64,000 nucleotides of DNA from Silene latifolia (GCF_048544455.1 NC_133537.1:152250058-152314057), one strand, 5' to 3'. Positions 12,973 through 24,559 are shown, counted from the stretch's first letter. Notes: generated from the letters alone by a model not told the origin. Program-made: numbers and translations.

Positions 12973-14304
12973 ATGGCCCCGTCTTCAGCTTCATCCAACA
13001 TCAACAATGATAACAACAGAGATGTCACAACTGATCAGCTAGCCAGCCTGCTTACCGCTCCTAAGGTCACCCTGGATCGCGTCGAGACCCGTATCGACGC
13101 CCTGAAGAACAAGGAAAGTGGGGAACATAATACCCCACCTCTGACTGAAACTGAGAAGAGACTGAAACTCTTAGAAGAACAGCTCCTAGCCCGGGGTAAC
13201 AACATTCATCTTGAGAACAACCAAAGGTTCGAGCCTGTCGGGGACCAGTTACCTGACAACTTCACCCTGACTGACGTGCCTAAGTTCAAGGGAGTGGAGG
13301 ACCCACTCAACCATATCCGTGCTTTCAAGGACTACATGGCCATTAAGGGGGTCAAACATGAGCTCTTTACCCGGATCTTCCCATCCTCTTTGGAGCCGAT
13401 TCCTCGCCAATGGTACTACTCCTTGGACCCGAAAAACCTTACTACTTGGGATGAGATCGCAGTTGAGTTTGCCAAGCAGTATGCCGACAACGTCGAAATC
13501 CAGGCCAACACCCGCACTCTTGAGGTGTTAACCCAAAACGACAAGGAAGAGTTTACTGAGTTCCTAACCCGTTGGAGGAGGGTGAGTACTCAATTGGTCA
13601 GTAAACCAAGTGAATCAACTCCGGTGGAAAAATTTGTCAACAATCTCCGCCCGGTTTATGCCAACCTACTGAGGTATTAAAATATCAAAACTTTCCAAGA
13701 TCTGCAGATTCTGGGGACACGTATTGAGGACGACCTCCGAAAGGGTGTCTTAGCAAAGACCACTGGCAGGGGTTACCAGGGATTCACCTCAACCGGATCT
13801 CACCCTTACGGTCAGACAAACAAGATTGATGAGGTCAACCTCGTCGAACCATCTGCCAAGAAAACCGAGCGCCCCCAAAGAGTGTTCACCAACATAGGGT
13901 CGACTTATGCAAGTGCCCTGAAAAGGCTCATGGACCAGGGGAAGCTACAACCGATCGGACCCACCCCGGATCCGACCGACGCCAAGAAGTCCCGATTTGG
14001 GAACCCCAACGCCTACTGCCAGTATCATCGAGGGAAGGGGCATGATACCTAAAATTGCTTCAAACTCAAGCACCTCATTCAAGATATGATTGAGAAGGGA
14101 GATTTGCCTATATCCCTACCAACTAAGCCGAACAACAAGACGAATCCTCTTGGAATTCACGCCATCTCTGACGATGAGCCGACCCTAGACTGCTCTCACC
14201 TCATCTTGCCGATTGACGACGAGGTGAATGTTCTGGAAAAGGATCCTTCAGACGGAGTGTTTGTGTTTAGCTGCCACTATGCTCACTATGTTTCAACAAG
14301 TTGA
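12973..14304 (+). pseudogene. gag: Tat-lineage gag (A)
   Basis: Nucleocapsid-capsid polyprotein of the Tat/Ogre type. The ATG at 12973 opens MAPSSASSNI and the frame is typical from RFEPVGDQLPDNF onward through the retrotransposon gag domain (IRAFKDYM, QWYYSLDPK, FLTRWRR). A TAA at 13678-13680 interrupts it, after which the same frame continues to the zinc knuckle CQYHRGKGHD.NC (14017-14058). A second stop (TAA 14050-14052) falls inside the knuckle between DT and NC. The frame closes at 14304. The element would need an intact copy elsewhere for capsid. Confidence 0.9.
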
Positions 14305-14764
14305 AGAGGCCATAACCAGCCTCTCTGAAAGAATCACCCGACTCGACGACGCCTACCGTCGACTCATCTTCAATCCCCCAACACCGCGCCTAAGGGAGAA
14401 TTCCCCAAGCATTCAAAACTACCCACCCCAGGATGGATTGCTCTCGCGACCATTTTGGCATAGACCTCACGAAAATCACCCTCAAAATAACTACCCCCAA
14501 AATAACTACCCCCATAAAAATCGCCCTCGCAAAAATATTCCCCACAAGAACTACCCGCCGAGGAATACCCCTCCAAGGTATCCTCGAGACTCCGAAATTA
14601 ACGTCATATGGAGGGATGATGTTGAGGATGTCTATATCCTCCCAGGGAAGGAGAAGCGGACGAATGAAATCGGACATCTCACCCGGTCCGGACGTCCCTA
14701 TCAAAATCCGAACAATCCAACGGTCGTTCCAACAACGAATGACCAAATCATCCCAGAGGTGGAC
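14228..14764 (+). pseudogene. A gag-protease linker, first part (interrupted by B)
   Basis: Open in a different frame from gag and overlapping its end. It encodes a Pro/Asn-rich segment (14440-14580) and LTRSGRPYQ, a peptide common in the gag-protease region of Tat elements. The frame is cut by B and continues without loss at 22677 once one copy of TGGAC is discounted. Function of the linker is unknown to me. Confidence 0.75.
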
Positions 14765-14875
14765 TGTAATACCCGCTCTTTTAGAGACCCTTTGACCAGC
14801 GTTGACTGACCATGGGAGCGGGAATAGTCTTAGAAGTGAGTGCCAAAACCATCTTGGGTTCCGTGTTAAGAGTGG

Positions 14876-14997
14876 TACTCGATAGAGTAGAGGCTACTCG
14901 ATCGAGTAGCTAGGTTACTCGATCGAGTAGGGGGCCACTCGATCGAGTATGTTGGGTACTCGATCGAGTACCGAGTTTTCAGCGAGGGTTTTATATC
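14876..14997 (+). promoter_or_regulatory. B U3: five phased TACTCGATCGAGTA palindromes plus TATA-like box
   Basis: Palindromes occupy 14876-14889 (one base off), 14895-14908, 14916-14929, 14936-14949 (starts with C) and 14957-14970. Centres are 19, 21, 20 and 21 bp apart, about two DNA turns. TTTATATC follows 20 bases after the last. The same cluster is in the 3' LTR at about 21507-21601. Confidence 0.75.
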
Positions 14998-15502
14998 GCG
15001 TTTTGTTAAATCCGCAATTCATTTTCGCCACTTTCCTCCTATCCTTCAGTCGCCTCTTTCCCTTCCCTTCACCACAAAACCTCCATGGAAGCCTTTTGAA
15101 GTTCCTTGTGCCTTAGAAGAGCGTCACTTGAGTCGGGTAGCGGTCTTATGCCGAGTTTCTCCTCATAGGTATGTCATAATCATCGTCCGTGTCCTTGTTC
15201 TTTATAGTTAGGGTTTGCTTGTTGGTAATAGATAATTGTATTGTGGTTATAGGCTTTGCTTGTCATTTGGATAGGTTGTTTGACGGCATGGATTGGTTGC
15301 GATTTGCTTAAAGGTAGGTTCGCCTACTCAGTTTCTGTAGATGGTCTAGTGTGTCGGTCGTTGTGGTTGTATTGTGATTGTTTAATATCGTAATTGTATT
15401 GTGACAGTTGTGATTGTGATTGTGGTTGTTGTCTCTAGTTCTCGAGATGCGTTCTCGGCTGAGTGGGGTCACTTGCAGGAGTGGCTTCACGCCCTAGTTT
15501 CG

Positions 15503-15529
15503 CCCTTCGTGGAACCCGCCACGGAAGGG
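15503..15529 (+). other. Inverted repeat in B LTR (loop AACCCG)
   Basis: CCCTTC-GTGG pairs with CCAC-g-GAAGGG (one bulged G) around an AACCCG loop. The solo LTR at 54563-54588 keeps the loop but has CCTCCTGTGG/CCACAGGAGG, a compensated stem. The 3' LTR copy is 22133-22159. Confidence 0.7.
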
Positions 15530-16048
15530 GATGTGCACATTAATGGACGGGGTTATCGCTCGGTATGATGAGCGGGGCTTAGGTGGGAACGGCTGCGGTC
15601 CCCCACAGCGGGCGTGGTGGTCCAGTGGACGATCGAGTGTGAGTTGGTTGGATTATTGTGATTGTGTATGAGATTGGTAGCGTGTATTGTGTTGATAACT
15701 GTAGTTGCGATTGTTGTATCTTATCTCAGTACTGACCTTATGTGGTTGTTTGTTTGTTATGTGTCTGCCGTGATCCCTTATGGTGAGCAGTCGGTCTTAG
15801 CAGGTGTTGATGTTGTTGATAGTGGAGTCAGGCGAGGATGAGTCTTCACGAGATATGATGGTCATAGCGAGTAGTCTTTGAGTTGTATCTTTTATATCGT
15901 TTGTTGGCTTAAATCACTTGTAATATAACATAATAGTTCTCTTATCGACATTTGATAATTACTATCCTCGGGCAACCGAGATGGTAACGCCCTTATATGC
16001 TAAGGAAGGCCTAGTTAAGGCTCCTCTGAATATGGGGGTGTTACAAAG

Positions 16049-16060
16049 TGGTATCAGAGC
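16049..16060 (+). other. B primer-binding site (initiator tRNA-Met)
   Basis: TGGTATCAGAGC three bases after the LTR end GTTACA. It proves the LTR edge and the plus orientation of B. Confidence 0.95.
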
Positions 16061-18482
16061 GACGATTTTGGAACCTGTAACAAATGAAAATAATGAACGT
16101 AGTGAGTCTAATAAAATGAACCTGATGTATGTGTAATGGGAGCCCCAGCTGATGCTAGATTTTGGGTGAGTAGGCGCCCTCATTTCAAAATCTTGGCCCC
16201 ATGATACTTAAGCCAGTCACATGGTACGGGAATGTGGAGTCCGTGTGTATATGTGTGACGTGTATGCTAATTGTGTCGGAGTTACTTGTAGTTGAGCCTT
16301 GGTTAGAGTTAATAAGGATATGATAGTTGTATTTGGGCCGTGTTTAGTGAAGTTTTGGCATGATTAGTGAGCTTGTATGATGATTTTGAGATACGTGACA
16401 AAAGTCTATTCGATAGAAATGCGTAGAAGGTGAATAGGTGTGCTATAATGGAAGGATTAACATGTTGGTGTTTGCTGTAAGTTGATGGTGACGGTAGTCA
16501 TGTACGAGTTTATAAACCCTACCGTGAGTAAGATGATGATAGTTATAGAATTGTTGAGTTATAATTTGAAACATAGCATATAGTAATGCGTTTATGCCTT
16601 ATTTATAAGTTGAAATTTTCCGCTGCGTAATAATTGATTTGTATAAAATGATTTGCTTATGATTGAATGTAGAACATGATAGAGTAATTGGTTATGAGGA
16701 TATACAATTATATGTTATAAGAAAGAATGGATTAGTGTTAATTATATGTTTCATGTTATTGTGAAAGCGAGTTTGGTAGCGATATGTTAAGACAAGTTTT
16801 GAGTATGATAGGATGGCGTGACTAAGCTTCTGAGTGACTCGGTAGCAGGTAAACCGAGTTGGGTAGTTGTGTAGCGTAATGTGGCATACACCTTATTAGT
16901 GAGGCAATATGTTATGCGTGAGTAATGATTGTAAAACGTGATCGAATGTGATAATTAGTGCCGAATTCCGAACTTAGTTTGGAATCGACACGCGGTGTTG
17001 TTTTGCAGGTGTCTTCGATTTACTTTGTACTTCTGACCGAGTACTTAACTATACTTGACCGAGTGCGAGTCCTTACTAGACCGAGTAGACCTCACTCGAT
17101 CTAGTTAGGAAGCTATGACGTCGGGATGTGGAAAGATTTCCTACGGATACTCGACGAAATGGCTCCTACTCGATCGAATAGGGTGGTACTCGATCGAGTA
17201 CCCTAGACACTCGATCGAGTAGGTTACTGTACAGAGAATCTTACGGGTTTCATAAAACCCCTATTCTTTCTATCCTTCTCATTCTTCTTCTATAATTTCG
17301 AACCCTAAGCCTTGTTTCCTCTCAAAATCTCTCATACTCTTGGGTTAGTGGTGATTCTTGGGGTTGATTTCTTTGTTTAATTTCGTTTCTTTACTTTGCT
17401 ACTCAATCAAGGTATGCTTTTCTTCCTAATTTACATGATTTATTGATTTGAATGTGTTAGAATAATGATGCAAACTGAAATTTTCGATTCATATGGATAG
17501 ATTGTTGCTTTTAATAGTTGCAATATGATTCACATGCCTTCATTCCATGTTTGTTGGTGATTAATTGCTGTAAATTAGACTAGAAATTGCAAAATTGAAA
17601 CCGAAATTTCTAGGGTTTACAAAATTGAAATTGATTTTTGATTTTTTACTTTGATTAGATGATGGAGTTGAGTATTCTACATTGTTTATAGCATGTTGAA
17701 GGATGGATTTTGATATTTTCACATTAGAAAGTTGCCTTAGAACTCCGTCTTAAAAGTGCCTCAAGTGGAAATTCGTGACCTATAATTGGAATTTGGTGTG
17801 GTATATGACTGTTTAAGTGAAGATTGAACTTCAATATGATAGTAGTGATGATAATTGATGAAAAATATGCCAAAATTGTTACAAGTTTGAGACCGATCGA
17901 AAATTTTAATTGAGTTATTTGTTTCTAATATGGAAGGTGATGATGATATGTTCTAAGTTATTCTTTTTCATGAACTAGTAAGAATGCCTCACATGTGATT
18001 AAGAGTGTGTATGGAACAACCTTAGAATCATGCTAGGATATTCGAATTTGTCGAGCATGTGCAATCACCATGATAAAAATTTTTTCACAACTGTGGCTTA
18101 TGAGTAGCTGTAAACTGAGTTTATATATCAAGTTTGGGAGACTGCTGGTGAATGTGTGTACCTAGCTGAGTATTCAAAGTTAATGGCATGAATTATGTGC
18201 TTCACATGTCGAATTTGTTGGTGAATTTGAGTGCCTAACTGAGTATGTAGAGTCCAAATTACATGAAGTATATGCTTTACGTGTTTATGCAAGTTGTTTA
18301 AGTTATATCTTTGAAAAGAGATCGAGACCGAACATAGGAACTCGTCAAAGTAAACGGGGAGGGTAATCCGCTTTGATATTGGGGAAGGGAGTGGACTGTG
18401 GTACCCATGATTCGGAGTACCCTTCGTTGTTTTTGTTGATTTCAAACAACGAGAGCGTTTTGTAGTTTTACAAAAACGTAAG
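16061..18482 (+). other. B 5' interior, no gene; contains an internal palindrome cluster
   Basis: No gag or pol motif in any frame. At 17167-17221 three palindromes of the LTR type recur with centres 20 and 21 bp apart, followed 30 bases later by CATAAAA (17251-17257). Confidence 0.6.
17167..17257 (+). promoter_or_regulatory. Possible internal promoter of B
   Basis: Three CTCGATCGA(G/A) palindromes (17167-17180, 17187-17200, 17208-17221) precede CATAAAACCCC and then a pyrimidine-rich stretch, mirroring the LTR arrangement. It lies 1.2 kb upstream of the ORF1-like gene. Promoter activity is inference. Confidence 0.4.
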
Positions 18483-19899
18483 ATGAGACCAACGAGGTGT
18501 ATAGATACTACTTTGTTGGAGGAATTGGAGATAGAGACGGATGTCCGTCACATATTTGAGACTTTGGGCCTTATGGGTTTGTATAGGTGAGGAAACACTC
18601 TTATCCTTTTCTTACCTTGGAGTTTATGAGCTCCTTTATCTATGACCCATTTGCCCAGGACCGTTGAGTTTCGGTTGATGAACACTAGTTTCTTGCTTTC
18701 TATGGACCAATTTGCTTCTCACCTTGGGTTGGCCAAGCCTCCCAAGGACTCCATCAATGATATCCCTGGTGAGTGCGGTGTCTGCCGCCTAATGCCTTGT
18801 CCGACCGGAAACCAGCTCCCACCTCAAGTAACATCGATTAACGATGTTCAAGTATGTCACATTGAGGATATTTCTTCGTTCCCTCTCGAACCTCCTTTAT
18901 GATCGACCGGATATCGATGCTGAACAACCATGAGGTATTACTTCGATGTCTTACTTGAACCGGAGCGGACCGGGGAAAGTAGTCTTTAATGCTCCTTCCA
19001 TGGTTTTGTCTTGCCCTTGCCTTGATGGCTACCGCCTCTTCCGGTACTTGAGTTGTGGCGCTATCGCCACTCGGTTGAATGAAAAGCTAACCTCCTTTGA
19101 GGCTTCTTCGGAGTACGTGCCTCTAGCTACCCCAGTGCCCACTATGGATCGTGACTACTATCTCGACCTGAAATGGTTGAGGACCTTGGCTGACGGTAGC
19201 CTAGCTTGGAGGGTGTGGGGCATGAGTTGGATGAAAATTCCAGCTCCTGAGCACCTCCCACCGACGAAGCCCTTAGAGCCGGCGGTAGTGACGGTGGACT
19301 CAGATGATGAGGAGGAGGATGAGGAGGATGTTGATAGACGCCGCCATCTGCAGACCTACCTCATCGACGACACGATTCTCGAGGTGATGCCAGAGCCGAA
19401 GAAGGGTGAGAATGCGTCGGTTGTGGTAGTGGAGAGACCTAGGTTGGGGAGAGGACCCCGTCGAGTGAGGGAGAGGACCTCGGAGACTAGGCCACGGCCG
19501 GTAGCACCACAGCAGCAGCAGCATCCTTTTCCGTGCTACCCTTACCTCGACACCCCGGAGACGCGATCCAGCTACTTGGCGGAGAGAGTGTCATCTACTT
19601 TGACACTCAGGAACATACACGAGATGGCGTACGCTCAGGGGATAGGGACCGAGGGACCGCATCCGGTTTGGTGAAGTGGAGTGGGGGACTAAACAGGGGT
19701 TTTCCACTCCTACGGGGTGGATCAGTCAACGTGGGGGACACCTCAGTCCTTTGCCTACGGTGGCTTGACCTCATGGTACGTGAGCCCAGGAGCCGGAGCA
19801 GGAGTTGATGCGGGGATTGGGTCATTAGGAGCGGGTACTTCCGGAGGTGGTGGTGATGATGAGGTGATGGTTGAGCAGCAGCAGCAGCAGGAGGAGTGA
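18483..19899 (+). pseudogene. ORF1/env-like accessory gene of B (ATHILA ORF-1-like)
   Basis: A broken gene read in several frames. From the ATG at 18483 it reads LEELEI..VRHIFETLGLMGLY; another frame has LTLEFMSSF (about 18617-18645), and after a shift near 18660 comes TVEFRLMNTSFLLSMDQFASHLGLAK. The order matches the ORF1-like genes of C (ITFEFLSSLEKV...) and E (LTLEFLSSLKV...NIEFRLANVSRR...). The longest piece, 18946-19674, carries an acidic tract DSDDEEEDEEDVD, and a later frame ends with a Gln/Glu tail at 19899. This is the only coding trace in B. The family resembles the ATHILA ORF-1 domain; its biochemical role is not established. Confidence 0.6.
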
Positions 19900-20139
19900 T
19901 ACTCCTTGTTTTTATCTTTGTTTATAGTAGTTGATGTTGGTAGTGTTGTTAGACGTTAGTAGTTGTTTTCGTTGAGACTTGGTTTATGAACTTGTATTGT
20001 TGGCCATAAAGCCGGATTTGATATTTGACTTATTGCAGGATGTTAGAAGTCGGGGAGTCGTCCCGACTCAATTTATATGATGACTTTGTGCATGTATGTT
20101 GGCTTATGACAAGTTGTATAGGGCAACTTGGCCTATAGG

Positions 20140-20290
20140 TACTCGACAGAGTACCCCGTACTCTATCGAGTAGCTGCAGGAAAGGGGGATAAAAAGTATT
20201 CTGATCTTTGGGCTACTCGATCGAGTACCCAAGACACTCGATCGAGTAGCATGGCACTCGATCGAGTACCGCTACATACTTGATCGAGTA
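20140..20290 (+). repeat. Six CTCGATCGAG-type palindromes in B 3' interior
   Basis: Two degenerate copies (20140-20153, 20159-20172) then four better ones at 20214, 20235, 20255 and 20277. Centre spacings are 19, then 21, 20 and 22 bp. Confidence 0.8.
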
Positions 20291-20713
20291 GCACTATTAC
20301 AGGAGGTTTTCGAAAATTAAAAATGTTCAATTGTTTTATAATTGCAAGTTTGATGTTTAATGTGGTTATTAGTGCGTAGTAACGCCTTTGAACCGTTAAT
20401 TTCATATGTTGAAAATCAAGTTTCGGTTTTATATGCATATTTGTAACAATTAGTGAAGTGGTGACGGTTTCTTGATTGTTTTAATATTACATATGCCATA
20501 TTACGATTCAGCCATTAAAGTTACATCTCTTCATACGTTTGTGCGTACGATATTAACGTGCTTTATCGATGGCGGCTAGTTATCCCGGTGGGTTGTGTAT
20601 GATTTATAATTTAACGAGTTTATGCTTAGCGAGTAATGTCCACAATAAATTATATGTTTCTAATTCATGTTATGAATCAAGTAATAAGTAATATGCGTTG
20701 TAATTTCGGTGGT

Positions 20714-20751
20714 GAACTTCGGGGACGAAGTTCCTCTTTAGAGGGGAAGAG
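20714..20751 (+). other. First hairpin + purine tract of B
   Basis: GAACTTCGGGGACGAAGTTC (20714-20733) is followed by GAGGGGAAGAG and TAATGTCG, resembling the true 3' LTR boundary at 21359-21404 but with no LTR behind it. Confidence 0.6.
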
Positions 20752-21178
20752 TAATGTCGCAAAATAAAAAGGCTGATTTTGAAGTTATGTTGTTATTCGT
20801 TTACAAGGTTTTGTTGTTTAATTACTTTATTTTTTCTAGTACGTTGGTCACATTGCTTATATGAAGTCTAGGTGGTTACTTTAGTTCGTTGAAATGAATG
20901 TGATAGTATGTTTTAAAGGACCGTCATAAAGAGCTAGTTGTGGTGCGATGTGTCGTAATAGAACGAATTAGTGAGTAACACGTGGTGTTAGTTGTGCAGC
21001 ATGAAGTTGATACGAGATACGTTTCGGGTTGATAGTTGTTATCATATGATGAGTGATGGTCGTTTGTGTTGGTTCGTATTGCGAGGTCGATGCTTGATAT
21101 ATAATAGTTTGTAAGAGTTGATGCATACATATAGAGTGACAGTTGATGATGATAATGTTTGTATGATAGTTGCAAGAG

Positions 21179-21181
<3 letters not shown>

Positions 21182-21235
<54 letters not shown>
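21182..21235. repeat. (AT)27 microsatellite
   Basis: Uninterrupted AT dinucleotides over 54 bases inside the B interior. Confidence 0.98.
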
Positions 21236-21238
<3 letters not shown>

Positions 21239-21358
21239 TAGAGCGTTAGACGGTGATGATGATGACATGGGGGATGGTATTTCCAGGGAGTAATGGTTTG
21301 AGTAGGAAGTTTGGTGATGTCGTGTTTTTCCGTGTCTTGTGCGTGAGATAGGTGAGTT

Positions 21359-21395
21359 GAACTTCGGGGACGAAGTTCTTTTAAGGGGGGAAGAC
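21359..21395 (+). other. B hairpin and polypurine tract
   Basis: GAACTTCG-GGGA-CGAAGTTC (21359-21378) then TTTTAAGGGGGGAAGAC directly before the 3' LTR start at 21396. The arrangement resembles that of Tekay/Del-type chromoviruses. The purine run is the expected primer for plus-strand synthesis. Confidence 0.85.
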
Positions 21396-22676
21396 TGTAA
21401 TACCCGCCCTTTTCGAGACCCTTTGACCAGCGTTGACTGACCTTGGAAGCGGGAATAGTCTTAGAAGTGAGTGCCAAAACCATCTTGGGTTCTGTGTTAA
21501 GAGTGGTACTCGATAGAGTAGAGGCTACTCGATCGAGTAGCTAGGTTACTCGATCGAGTAGGGGGCCACTCGATCGAGTATGTTGGGTACTCGATCGAGT
21601 ACCGAGTTTTCAGCGAGGGTTTTATATCGCGTTTTGTTAAATCTGCAATTCATTTTCGCCACTTTCCTCCTATCCTTCAGTCGCCTCTTTCCCTTCCCTT
21701 CACCACAAAACCTCCATGGAAGCCTTTTGAAGTTCCTTGTGCCTTAGGAGAGCGTCACTTGAGTCGGGTAGCGGTCTTTTGCCGAGTTTCTCCTCATAGG
21801 TATGTCATAATCATCGTCCGTGTCCTTGTTCTTTATAGTTAGGGTTTGCTTGTTAGTAATAGATAATTATATTGTGGTTATAGGCTTTGCTTGGTCACTG
21901 GATAGGTTGTTTGTCTGCATGGATTGGTTGCAGTTGCTTAAAGGTAGGTTCGCCTACTCAGTTTCTGTAGATGGTCTAGTGTGTCGGTCGTTGTGGTTGT
22001 ATTGTGATTGTTTAATATCGTAATTGTATTGTGACGGTTGTGATTGTGATTGTGGTTGTTGTCTCTGGTTCTCGAGATGCGTTCTCGGCTGAGTGGGGTC
22101 ACTTGCGGGAGTGGCTTCACGCCCTAGTTTCGCCCTTCGTGGAACCCGCCACGGAAGGGGATATGCACATTAATGGACAGGGTTATCGCTCGATATGGTG
22201 AGCGGGGCTTAGGTGGGAACGGCTGCGGTCCCCCACTGGCAGGGCTGGTCCAGTGGACAGTCAGTGACAGAGTTGGTTGGATTATTGTGATTGTGTATGA
22301 GATTGGTAGCGTGTATTGTGTTGATAACTGTAGTTGCGATTGTTGTATCTTATCTCGAGATCGACCTTGTGTGGTTGTTTGTTTGTTATGTGTCTGCCGT
22401 GATCCCTTATGGTGAGCAGTCGGTCTTAGCAGGTGTTGATGTTGTTGATAGCTGGAGTCCGGGCAGGGATGAGTCTTCACGAGATATGATGGTCATAGCG
22501 AGTAGTCTTTGAGTTGTATCTTTTATATCGTTTGTTGGTTTAAATCACTTGTAATATAGCATAATAGTTCTCTTATCGACATTTGATAATTACTATCCTC
22601 GGGCAACCGAGATGGTAACGCCCTTATATGCTAAGGAAGGCCTAGTTAAGGCTCCTCTGAATATGTGGGTGTTACA
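21396..22676 (+). repeat. B 3' LTR (1281 bp)
   Basis: Same length and content as 14765-16045 with scattered substitutions; ends GTGTTACA followed by the TGGAC duplication. Confidence 0.93.
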
Positions 22677-24559
22677 TGGACACTCAACCAAGGGCCCCCG
22701 AGAACTTAATCCTGAAACAGCTCCAGAAAGCAAAAGCCGAAATCTCAATTTGGCAACTGATCGCAACGTCTTTTGAGCACCGACATGCCTTGCTACAGGC
22801 CTTGGGAAAATTAATCGTGCCCTCCACCTCTTCCCCAGAAGAAATAGTGGCGCACATGACGAGAGATGCCCCTGATCTGAGTAACCCGGTCGTCTTCTAC
22901 GACGAGGATATCCCTCCGTTTGGAGCCAATCATAACCTGGCCCAATACATCACCGTACAATGCCTCCAGAAAAATATACCAATGGTCCTCGTGGATGACG
23001 GTTCCGCCGTGAATGTCATTCCTCTCAAAACTGCCCACAGGCTAGGTGTCAAGGAATCTGATTTGATCCCAACAAATCAGGGAGTACGCGCCTACAACGG
23101 CACTCGTCGCAAGGTCGCTGGGCTAGTAACTTTGACCATCGCAACCGGGCCCTTAGAAAGACAAACCAGTTTTCAAGTGGTCGACATCGACGCGTCCTTC
23201 AACATGCTCCTGGGACGTCTCTGGATTCACGCCGTCAGGGCGGTCACATCAACGCTCCACCAGAAGATCAGAGTCCCCTTCAACGGGAAAACAATCACGA
23301 TTCCCGCTTCCCCAATCAAAGCAGTTATGAGAAGGGGGATAGCCTCCCAAGCCATTGAGGAGGACGACAATGAAATGTGGGGTTTCCAAGCCGTAAACGC
23401 CATAACTGATGAATTGGCGACCTCTGAGTGTGACCCGTTCGCCAACCTCACGGTCAACCGTATTATGATGCGTCAGGGTTACTTCCCGGGTTTGCCGCTC
23501 AATCCACTAAAGAACCCATTGCCTCCCTTGAAACGGGCTAAGGGCCCAAAAATTCCCTTTGGGCTGGGGTATGAACCTACTGACCAAGATATCCGGGAGA
23601 TGAACCTCCTAATTCGAAAACGCAAGAAGCACGGGGCTATCCTCCGTCCCTACCACCTTACTCTCAACGTATACTTTGTCCCCGAGGGAGAGTCCGAGCT
23701 CTACCACGGCTTTCCGGAACCGATCTATGACTCTGTGGCGAAGGCTAGGTACCCGGGAGTGGAAGTCTCCCAGGACTGCTACTTCATCCCCGGCAACATC
23801 GAAGCTGCATCAACTGAGTCCAAGCCGTCACCATGCCTTGACGGACAAGCTGTCACACTCCTCTTTGGGGAAGATAACGTCAAACACCACGAATATGAGG
23901 ACATCATCAACGTCGCCCTGAAAGACAATCAATTTGATCCAACCGCCTTGATCTCCGATACTGACTCGAAGAAAGCTACCCAAGGCTGGAGGAAGACCGT
24001 CAAGTGGACCGATCGCCAAGGCCGCATTCTCAAGATAACAACTGGAGAAGGCCCTATGTTCAAAGATGGAAGTGAAGAAGGATCTGAGTCCGAGTCTGAG
24101 TCAGAGTCAGAGTTTGTCATAGCTCCTAACGCCCCTAATGTCCCGGTCAAGATCCCCTTCCCACTGTTTTATCACAAAGTCAAGGCTGATTCAGAGGCTG
24201 AGTCTACTAGGGTCACCCCCACTCCCATGAAATGTGACAACCTGGAGCCTGTTCCAGGGACCACTTCCTCTGTTGTGTCGCCTCTGACTGACCACGAGAT
24301 GTCTGTCCTTTCCGAGCTTTTCGCTCGTGTCAACTTAATGAACGCTAAGTTTGCTTATGACTCGTCTCAATTTAACTGCAATGCGATTCTGAATGACTAT
24401 GAGGAATTTGACTTGAGTGACTACCCACCTCATTTAGCCAAAGAACTTGACAAACGGGAAACCAGAACCCCCATCATTGAGGAAACCGAACCTATTAACG
24501 TAGCAACCGACAATACACCTCAAGAACTTAGGATAGGGACAACTCTGGACCCCTCATAA
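22677..24559 (+). pseudogene. A protease and linker (second part of gag-pro)
   Basis: Continues the frame broken by B and stays open to a TAA at 24557-24559. The aspartic protease active site reads VDDGSAVNVIPL from 22991, a D-D-G-S version of the family's D-[ST/N]-G-[SA] box, followed by FNMLLGRLWIHA, the usual second conserved block. The protease would cut the polyprotein inside particles. Downstream is a long spacer with a Ser/Glu repeat (SESESESESE, 24080-24110). The terminal stop falls just before FIDLLHEYKDVFAWSY, so RT could not be reached without readthrough; Ogre elements can have an intron near here, which I cannot verify. Confidence 0.85.

Larger units (their letters stand above)
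14765..16045 (+). repeat. B 5' LTR (1281 bp)
   Basis: Holds the palindrome cluster at 14876-14970, a TATA-like TTTATATC at 14990-14997, and a block with two hairpins around 15503-15575 shared with the solo LTR at 53793. Confidence 0.93.
19900..21358 (+). other. B 3' interior, no gene
   Basis: Non-coding. It contains palindromes at 20140-20290, a first hairpin/purine block at 20714-20751 and an (AT)n run at 21182-21235. Tyr/Ile-rich frames across the AT run are artefacts of the dinucleotide repeat. Confidence 0.6.
14765..22676 (+). mobile_element. Element B: non-autonomous LTR retrotransposon with chromovirus-type termini
   Basis: Two LTRs of exactly 1281 bp (14765-16045 and 21396-22676) run TGTAATACC to GTGTTACA. 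TGGAC is duplicated at 14760-14764 and 22677-22681. A tRNA-Met primer site follows the 5' LTR and a hairpin plus polypurine tract precede the 3' LTR. The 5.35-kb interior has no gag, protease, RT or integrase; its only recognisable coding trace is a broken ORF1-like gene (18483-19899). The LTRs differ by scattered substitutions, so the insertion is not brand new. Confidence 0.93.

Noticed and set aside
14876..14970. Palindrome clusters as a CRISPR array
   Set aside because: Units are 14-bp palindromes with 5-8 base spacers, in LTR promoters of plant retrotransposons, with no cas genes.
16049..16060. tRNA gene at the tRNA-Met-like sequences
   Set aside because: Only the 12-base 3' complement used as primer site is present; no cloverleaf surrounds it at 16049 or 7459.
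20924..21483. Minus-strand ORFs with Tyr/Ile runs
   Set aside because: They are read through the (AT)n microsatellite and overlap the LTR boundary of B.
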